From Flavobacteriales bacterium (lineage in GTDB: Bacteria > Bacteroidota > Bacteroidia > Flavobacteriales > Weeksellaceae), in the NCBI GenBank assembly GCA_900770875.1, contig CAAGLV010000034.1, positions 1-10,694 of the forward strand: a stretch of DNA of 10,694 bases, in the 5' to 3' direction. Position numbers and translations under genes: made by a program. The notes below the pieces were generated by a model, which saw only the letters and a program-made list of their open reading frames with translations, was not told the DNA's origin and did no database searches. Shown here in pieces: positions 6,522 to 10,694 of the stretch (its first letter is position 1; the number at the start of each line of letters is the position of its first letter).

Positions 6522-6657
6522 GTCTTGACACAAAAACGAACCAAAAAAGTCAAGACTAGGATTTTCGTCGGTCAATTGTTTGCTCATTTCATTTTAATGA
6601 ATTGACGCTCGGCTACAAATCTCATATCTTTTAAGCGCGGGGTGCTCTGGGAATGTG
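6522..6657. repeat. Dispersed hairpin-rich element E, copy 2
   Basis: It begins with a perfect 8-bp inverted repeat, GTCTTGAC (6522-6529) and GTCAAGAC (6549-6556). The conserved ATTTTCGTCGGTCAAT follows, then a second inverted pair GTCAATT (6571-6577) with AATTGAC (6600-6606), and AAATCTCAT with a GC-rich end. It matches 5430-5606 at both ends but has a much shorter middle. The stretch between repeat D and this element (6431-6521) is AT-rich, with only a small CCCT/AGGG hairpin at 6510-6519 and no gene. Confidence 0.7.
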
Positions 6658-6678
6658 ACGTTTTATGAATTACTAACC

Positions 6679-6735
6679 ACTCATTACTCATTACTACTCA
6701 CTAACTACCAATCACGAAATAAAATTAAAGATAAA
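6679..6735. repeat. ACTCATT heptamer array and right copy of an imperfect direct repeat
   Basis: ACTCATT occurs at 6679-6685 and 6686-6692, followed by ACT and the variant ACTCACT (6696-6702). From 6710, AATCACGAAA and AAAGATAAA repeat the motif seen at 5299-5327. It lies just upstream of the candidate promoter of the second operon. Confidence 0.6.
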
Positions 6736-6748
6736 TAAATATAAGTTA

Positions 6749-6756
6749 TATATTTG
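6749..6756 (+). promoter_or_regulatory. Candidate promoter -7 element for the second operon
   Basis: TATATTTG is an exact fit to the Bacteroidota -7 consensus TAnnTTTG and is followed by CAAC, a typical context. Transcription would start near 6763, giving a leader of about 170 bases before the dehydrogenase gene at 6933. No convincing TTG -33 box is seen in the AT-rich sequence upstream. It is the best promoter candidate in the window. Confidence 0.6.
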
Positions 6757-6786
6757 CAACTCCGTAACTAACAAAATAAAAAACAC

Positions 6787-6873
6787 ATGAAAAATATGGC
6801 AACTATTTCTTCTAATAGTTTTCTAAAGGGCGAGATATGTACTTTTATCGTTAAAGATAAAGTTAATTTATAA
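6787..6873 (+). CDS. Possible 28-codon leader ORF upstream of the HexNAc dehydrogenase
   Basis: An ATG at 6787 opens 28 codons ending in TAA at 6871-6873; a second ATG is at 6796. The predicted peptide starts MKNMATISSNSF, contains FLKGEICTFIV and ends KDKVNL. No family is recognised, and there is no signal peptide or run of one amino acid that would mark a classic attenuation leader. In its favour, it lies just downstream of the best promoter candidate, it has an A-rich leader of the kind used in this phylum, and its stop codon falls on the first bases of a long hairpin. It could equally be chance. It is in a different frame from the next gene. Confidence 0.3.
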   Translation: MKNMATISSNSFLKGEICTFIVKDKVNL

Positions 6874-6927
6874 TATTCTAGATGTAAATATCCTTGTATA
6901 ATATTTACATTTGACCAAAGAATATTA
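6871..6927 (+). promoter_or_regulatory. Two-part hairpin in the leader of the second operon
   Basis: The outer stem is TAATATTCT (6871-6879) with AGAATATTA (6919-6927), 9 bp. The inner stem is ATGTAAATAT (6882-6891) with ATATTTACAT (6901-6910), 10 bp, around a 9-base loop. Both are perfect and nested, ending five bases before the ATG at 6933. There is no T tract after it, so it is not a standard terminator. In the mRNA it would lie against the start site and could control translation or mRNA stability. The inner stem could also be a protein-binding palindrome in DNA. Confidence 0.6.
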
Positions 6928-6932
6928 AGCTC

Positions 6933-8357
6933 ATGAAACAACAATATAATATAGCAGTAATTGGCCTAGGATACGTAGGCTTACCATTAGCACGTTTATT
7001 TGCAACAAAATATCCAGTCGTAGGATTTGATATTAACCAAAACCGAATCAATCAATTAAATCAAGGAGTAGATTCAACTTTCGAAGTAGATGATCAAATT
7101 TTACAAGAAGTTTTAGTCGATAAAAATCCTTTTAAAGATTGTACTAAACTTGATTCGGCATCTCAACTAACTAACACACGTCATTCTGATCTTGAATCAG
7201 AATCTCATCAAACAGGTTTATATTGTTCTTCTAATTTAGATGATATTGCATCTGCCAATATTTTTATTGTAACCGTACCAACACCAGTCGATAAAAATAA
7301 TCGCCCCGATTTAACCCCTTTATATAAAGCATCTGAAACGGTGGGTAAAGTTTTAAAGAAAGGCGACATCGTGATTTACGAATCAACGGTTTACCCGGGA
7401 GTAACCGAAGAAGAATGTATACCGGTGTTAGAACGTGTATCGGGATTAAAATTTAACCAAGATTTCTTTGCAGGATATTCGCCCGAACGTATTAACCCAG
7501 GTGATAAACAACATACGGTAGAAAAAATTTTAAAAGTAACATCTGGTTCAACACCAGCAATCGGAGAAATTGTAGATAAATTATACAATTCGGTGATTAC
7601 AGCAGGTACCCATTTAGCGCCATCTATTAAAGTGGCTGAAGCATCAAAAGTAATCGAAAATTCGCAACGCGATATTAATATAGCCTTTGTAAACGAATTA
7701 GCGAAGATTTTTTCGTTAATGGATATCGATACGCACGATGTATTAGCTGCAGCAGGTACAAAATGGAATTTTTTACCTTTTAAACCAGGTTTAGTTGGAG
7801 GACACTGCATTGGAGTAGATCCGTTTTATTTGGCGCAAAAAGCACAAGAAATTGGGTATTATTCCGAATTAATTTTAGCTTCTCGTCGTTTAAACGATTC
7901 GATGGGACCATTTGTTGCTTCGCAGGTGATTAAATTAATGATTAAGAATGATCTGAAAATAAAAGGAGCTAAAATCCTAAATTTAGGAATCACCTTCAAA
8001 GAAAATTGCCCTGATATTCGTAACTCAAAAGCTATCGATGTTATCGAAGCCTTAAAAGATTACGGAACAGAAGTAACAGTTTGCGATCCTTGGGCCAATC
8101 CAACAGAAGTACAACACGAATACGGAATTGAAAGTCTATCTGAACTTCCAGTTTGTTCTTCTGAATTTGATTCAGAATCTCACGTAATATGTCATCCTGA
8201 ACTTGTTTCAGGATCTCAAAAATACGATGCTATTGTTTTAACAGTAGCTCACGAACAATTCCTAAACATCAACCTAAAAGACTACCTAACAGAAGATGGT
8301 GTGATTTACGATGTGAAAGGAATTTTAGATAAAAATACAATCGATAAACGATTATAA
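6933..8357 (+). CDS. TviB/WbpO-type UDP-HexNAc 6-dehydrogenase with two palindromic-element inserts
   Basis: NAD-dependent dehydrogenase that oxidises C6 of a UDP-N-acetylhexosamine (GlcNAc or GalNAc) to the uronate. The Rossmann motif GLGYVGLPLA is at residues 11-20. TVPTPVD (114-120), ESTVYPGVTEEE (150-161) and GYSPERINPG (181-190) follow, with K239 and N243 in SKVIEN. The nucleophile is C292 in LVGGHCIGVDP with D296. The C-terminal domain has LGITFKENCPDIRN (351-364) and CDPWANP (384-390). GHCIGVDPFYL and KWNFLPFKPG separate it from the UDP-glucose enzymes in this window. At 474 residues it is about 45-50 longer than I expect for the family (about 425). The excess is explained by two inserts, roughly residues 71-93 and 407-429, built of palindromic repeats; reading frame and catalytic residues are intact. 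It is the first gene of the second operon, 33 bp before ugd-2. Confidence 0.92.
   Translation: MKQQYNIAVIGLGYVGLPLARLFATKYPVVGFDINQNRINQLNQGVDSTFEVDDQILQEVLVDKNPFKDCTKLDSASQLTNTRHSDLESESHQTGLYCSSNLDDIASANIFIVTVPTPVDKNNRPDLTPLYKASETVGKVLKKGDIVIYESTVYPGVTEEECIPVLERVSGLKFNQDFFAGYSPERINPGDKQHTVEKILKVTSGSTPAIGEIVDKLYNSVITAGTHLAPSIKVAEASKVIENSQRDINIAFVNELAKIFSLMDIDTHDVLAAAGTKWNFLPFKPGLVGGHCIGVDPFYLAQKAQEIGYYSELILASRRLNDSMGPFVASQVIKLMIKNDLKIKGAKILNLGITFKENCPDIRNSKAIDVIEALKDYGTEVTVCDPWANPTEVQHEYGIESLSELPVCSSEFDSESHVICHPELVSGSQKYDAIVLTVAHEQFLNINLKDYLTEDGVIYDVKGILDKNTIDKRL
7147..7207 (+). repeat. Palindromic-element insert 1 inside the dehydrogenase gene
   Basis: A full 28-bp element lies at 7180-7207. 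Its arms ATTCTGAT (7183-7190) and ATCAGAAT (7196-7203) form an 8-bp stem with a 5-base loop, and it ends CTCA. Just upstream, 7147-7165 (AACTTGATTCGGCATCTCA) matches the right two-thirds of the same element with a decayed left arm. The insert encodes about 22 polar residues including SDLESESHQ. It lies between the first Rossmann strands and the SSNLDD segment, where family members are normally continuous. Confidence 0.8.
8155..8218 (+). repeat. Palindromic-element insert 2 inside the dehydrogenase gene
   Basis: Two 28-bp copies lie at 8155-8182 and 8191-8218, starting 36 bp (12 codons) apart. Copy one has arms TTCTGAAT (8159-8166) and ATTCAGAA (8170-8177). Copy two has ATCCTGAA (8194-8201) and TTCAGGAT (8207-8214). 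Both end ATCTCA. They encode residues 408-429, reading SSEFDSESH and then CHPELVSGSQ, just before the strand KYDAIVLTVAH of the UDP-binding domain. HPELVSGS is a familiar translation of this repeat family in several bacterial genomes. Confidence 0.88.
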
Positions 8358-8390
8358 TTAATAGTATAACACATTAAGACATTACATAAA

Positions 8391-9557
8391 ATGAAAATAA
8401 CAATTGTAGGAACAGGATATGTAGGGTTATCCAATGCCATGCTTTTAGCACAAAATCACCAAGTGATTGCTTTAGATATTGTACCAGAAAAGGTAGAATT
8501 ATTAAACAATAAAATTTCGCCAATCGAGGATAAAGAAATTACTGAATTTTTAACAACAAAAGATTTAAATTTCAAAGCAACTCTAAACAAAGAAGAGGCC
8601 TACGAAGGTGCAGATTTTGTGATTGTAGCAACACCTACCGATTACGATCCTACAACCAATTATTTCAATACAAAAAGTGTCGAAGGTGTTTTAGCCGAAA
8701 TCAAACAATATAATCCGACAGCAGTAGCGGTAATAAAATCTACAGTTCCTGTAGGTTTTACGAAACAAATAAAAGCTGAATTAGGATTCGATAATGTCCT
8801 TTTTTCACCTGAATTTTTAAGAGAAGGACGTGCCTTATACGATAATTTATATCCTTCGCGTATCATTGTAGGCGAGCAAAGCGATCGTGCAACAACATTT
8901 GCTAATTTATTAAAAGAAGGCGCAATTAAAGAAGACGTCCCTGTTTTATTTACCGATTCTACAGAAGCAGAGGCAATTAAGTTGTTTTCAAATACTTATT
9001 TAGCATTACGTGTGGCTTACTTTAACGAATTAGATAGTTATGCCGAAGTCCATGGGTTAGACAGCCGTCAAATTATCGAAGGAGTAAGTTTAGACCCTCG
9101 CATTGGTGGACACTACAACAACCCATCTTTTGGATACGGTGGATACTGCTTACCAAAAGATACAAAGCAGTTATTAGCCAATTACGATGCGGTACCTAAT
9201 AACATCATCAAAGCCATTGTAGATGCCAACCGTACACGTAAAGATTTTGTAGCCGATTCAATTATCGCTAAGCAACCAAAAACAGTAGGGATTTACCGTT
9301 TAATCATGAAATCTGGTTCAGATAATTTCCGTGCCTCAGCCATTCAAGGAATCATGAAACGCATCAAAGCCAAAGGAATCGAAGTAGTGGTATACGAGCC
9401 AGTTTTACAAGAGGAAACCTTCTTCGGTTCAAAAGTAACACACGATTTAGAAGCCTTTAAAGCGGAATGCGATATCATTGTATCTAACCGTATGGCAGAA
9501 GAATTAGCCGATGTGCAAGCAAAAGTATACACACGCGATTTATTTGGAAACGATTAA
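8391..9557 (+). CDS. ugd: UDP-glucose 6-dehydrogenase (copy 2)
   Basis: Makes UDP-glucuronate from UDP-glucose. Its 388 residues align with the 2931-4097 protein from end to end without a gap, about 83 percent identical by my count. All catalytic positions are kept: T118, E141, E145, K197, N201, C253 and D257. Differences are concentrated in residues 31-190 and 336-375, while 241-330, which holds the active-site cysteine and the domain junction, differ at only about five positions. Synonymous sites have changed widely, so this is an old duplication or a separately acquired copy, not a recent one. The gap to the next gene is 11 bp, against 33 bp to the gene before, fitting one operon. Both copies look functional. 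Confidence 0.95.
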   Translation: MKITIVGTGYVGLSNAMLLAQNHQVIALDIVPEKVELLNNKISPIEDKEITEFLTTKDLNFKATLNKEEAYEGADFVIVATPTDYDPTTNYFNTKSVEGVLAEIKQYNPTAVAVIKSTVPVGFTKQIKAELGFDNVLFSPEFLREGRALYDNLYPSRIIVGEQSDRATTFANLLKEGAIKEDVPVLFTDSTEAEAIKLFSNTYLALRVAYFNELDSYAEVHGLDSRQIIEGVSLDPRIGGHYNNPSFGYGGYCLPKDTKQLLANYDAVPNNIIKAIVDANRTRKDFVADSIIAKQPKTVGIYRLIMKSGSDNFRASAIQGIMKRIKAKGIEVVVYEPVLQEETFFGSKVTHDLEAFKAECDIIVSNRMAEELADVQAKVYTRDLFGND

Positions 9558-9568
9558 ACGATAAAATC

Positions 9569-10582
9569 ATGCAAAAAGTATTAGTAACCGGCGCAGCCGG
9601 TTTTATTGGTTTTTATACCGCAAAAAAATTAATTGACTTAGGTTATGAGGTTATTGGTTTAGATAATATTAACGATTATTACGATGTCAATTTAAAATAC
9701 GACCGCTTAAAAGAGTTAGGAATTGATAGAAACGAAGCTGAGCAAGAAAATAACTTAGTTCAATCTTCAATTTATCCTACGTTTCAGTTTATTCGTTTAA
9801 ACTTAGAAGACCGCGAAAATTTACCTGCGTTATTCAAAGCACAACAGTTCGATAGTGTCATTAATTTAGCAGCCCAAGCAGGGGTCCGTTACAGTTTAGA
9901 GAATCCCATGGCTTATGTAGACAGCAACATTGTTGGTTTTGTTAATATCTTAGAATGTTGTCGTCATCATAGAATCAAGCATTTAGTGTATGCGTCAAGT
10001 TCATCCGTATACGGTGAAAACGATAAAATTCCTTTCGGGGAAGATGATCAAGTAGATCACCCTGTAAGTTTATATGCAGCAAGTAAAAAAGCCAATGAGT
10101 TAATGGCGCATACATACAGCCATTTGTATCAATTACCAACATCAGGATTAAGATTCTTTACAGTATACGGTCCTTGGGGACGTCCAGATATGGCACCTAT
10201 GTTATTTGCTGATGCTATGACGAATAATCGCGAGATTAAAGTGTTCAATAACGGAGAAATGAGCCGTGATTTTACCTACATCGACGATATCGTACAAGGA
10301 ATTATTATTACGTTGGAAAATCCAGATACGGAGAATAAAGGCTATCAATTGTTTAACATTGGGAACGGCTCACCAGTTTCCTTGTTACACTTTATCCAAT
10401 GCATGGAAAATTCGTTAGGGATTACAGCCCAAAAGAACATGATGCCAATGCAACCTGGCGATGTCCCTCGTACATGGGCAGATACCACTCAGTTAAATGC
10501 ATTAGGGTATCAAAGTACGACACCAATCGAGCAAGGAGTAGAACAATTTGTGCAATGGTTTAATACATACTATAAAAAATAA
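9569..10582 (+). CDS. NAD-dependent UDP-glucuronate 4-epimerase-like SDR (copy 2)
   Basis: 337-residue extended SDR and paralogue of 1835-2860. It probably interconverts UDP-glucuronate and UDP-galacturonate. GAAGFIG is at residues 8-14 and NDYYDVNLKYDRL at about 35-47. The serine cluster ASSSSVYG is at 142-149 and the catalytic pair is Y169/K173 in YAASK. TVYGPWGRPDMA lines the substrate site, and RDFTYIDDIVQG, NIGNGSPV and MMPMQPGDV follow as expected. It keeps the usual AYVDSN segment that copy 1 has lost, and reads RPDMAPMLFADAM where copy 1 has RPDMAMFLFTDAI, so the two may differ in preferred substrate. The upstream neighbour supplies UDP-glucuronate. Its TAA overlaps the next ATG by one base (TAATG), indicating tight co-expression. 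Confidence 0.88.
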   Translation: MQKVLVTGAAGFIGFYTAKKLIDLGYEVIGLDNINDYYDVNLKYDRLKELGIDRNEAEQENNLVQSSIYPTFQFIRLNLEDRENLPALFKAQQFDSVINLAAQAGVRYSLENPMAYVDSNIVGFVNILECCRHHRIKHLVYASSSSVYGENDKIPFGEDDQVDHPVSLYAASKKANELMAHTYSHLYQLPTSGLRFFTVYGPWGRPDMAPMLFADAMTNNREIKVFNNGEMSRDFTYIDDIVQGIIITLENPDTENKGYQLFNIGNGSPVSLLHFIQCMENSLGITAQKNMMPMQPGDVPRTWADTTQLNALGYQSTTPIEQGVEQFVQWFNTYYKK

Positions 10583-10694
10583 TGAAGACAAGACATTTAA
10601 TAATTTTTGGAACACGACCCGAAGCCATTAAAATGGCACCATTAGTAAAAGAATTTAAAAAACATACCGAATTTGAAACGCGTGTTTGCGTAAC
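10582..10694 (+). CDS. wecB: UDP-N-acetylglucosamine 2-epimerase (copy 2), 5-prime part
   Basis: The reading frame begins at the ATG overlapping the epimerase stop and runs off the window after 37 complete codons. It contains FGTRPEAIKMAPLVKEFKKH, the N-terminal signature of UDP-GlcNAc 2-epimerase (UDP-GlcNAc to UDP-ManNAc). The first 34 bases differ from wecB-1, and the start is two codons shorter (MKTRHL against MKTKTKHL). From 10616 to the edge every base is identical to 4146-4224. Whether the rest of the gene is intact cannot be seen. Confidence 0.9.
   Translation, partial: MKTRHLIIFGTRPEAIKMAPLVKEFKKHTEFETRVCV

Noticed and set aside
5237..6932. Degraded transposon or IS in the intergenic region
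   Set aside because: No reading frame with transposase motifs was seen on either strand, and no single pair of terminal inverted repeats bounds the region. It is treated as nested non-coding repeats.
7391..7810. 139-codon reverse-strand ORF inside the HexNAc dehydrogenase gene
   Set aside because: It lies wholly antisense to a well-conserved enzyme domain that explains the sequence, and it has no family signature.
6933..8357. Pseudogene call for the 474-residue dehydrogenase because of its extra length
   Set aside because: Both inserts keep the frame, and the Rossmann motif, K239, N243, C292 and D296 are all present.

Overview
This is an AT-rich stretch whose coding style points to Bacteroidota, most likely Flavobacteriales. 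Start codons are preceded by A-rich leaders instead of Shine-Dalgarno sites, two candidate promoters carry the TAnnTTTG -7 element of that phylum, and the encoded enzymes resemble flavobacterial capsule/O-antigen proteins. The genus cannot be fixed from the sequence. Every confident gene is on the + strand and nearly all make nucleotide sugars for a surface polysaccharide. No glycosyltransferase, flippase or polymerase lies in the window, so this is the precursor-supply part of a larger locus.

Layout. Positions 1-305 are non-coding, with a seven-copy heptamer repeat and an imperfect hairpin element. A GDP-mannose pyrophosphorylase gene (306-1298) follows and ends at a strong intrinsic terminator. 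The first operon (1395-5236) encodes a small TagD-like nucleotidylyltransferase, a UDP-glucuronate 4-epimerase-like SDR, UDP-glucose 6-dehydrogenase and UDP-GlcNAc 2-epimerase. A gene-poor stretch of about 1.7 kb (5237-6932) follows, packed with dispersed and tandem repeats, most with internal hairpins. It ends in a candidate promoter, a possible 28-codon leader ORF and a long two-part hairpin. The second operon (6933 to the window end) encodes a UDP-HexNAc dehydrogenase, a second UDP-glucose dehydrogenase, a second SDR epimerase and the start of a second UDP-GlcNAc 2-epimerase.

How the genes fit together. Ugd oxidises UDP-glucose to UDP-glucuronate, and the SDR epimerase would turn that into UDP-galacturonate. 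WecB makes UDP-ManNAc from UDP-GlcNAc. The TviB/WbpO-type dehydrogenase makes a UDP-HexNAc uronate. ManC supplies GDP-mannose. The ugd/epimerase/wecB set is present twice, in different order (epimerase-ugd-wecB, then ugd-epimerase-wecB). The two Ugd proteins are about 83 percent identical by eye, but the visible start of wecB-2 becomes base-for-base identical to wecB-1 for 79 bp up to the window edge, a sign of gene conversion or recent duplication.

The most notable signal is in the TviB/WbpO-type gene. It carries two in-frame inserts of about 23 codons, each built from two copies of a roughly 28-bp palindromic repeat, one of which translates as HPELVSGS. Mobile palindromes of this kind have been described inside Rickettsia and Wolbachia genes. 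Here they lengthen an otherwise intact dehydrogenase to 474 residues.
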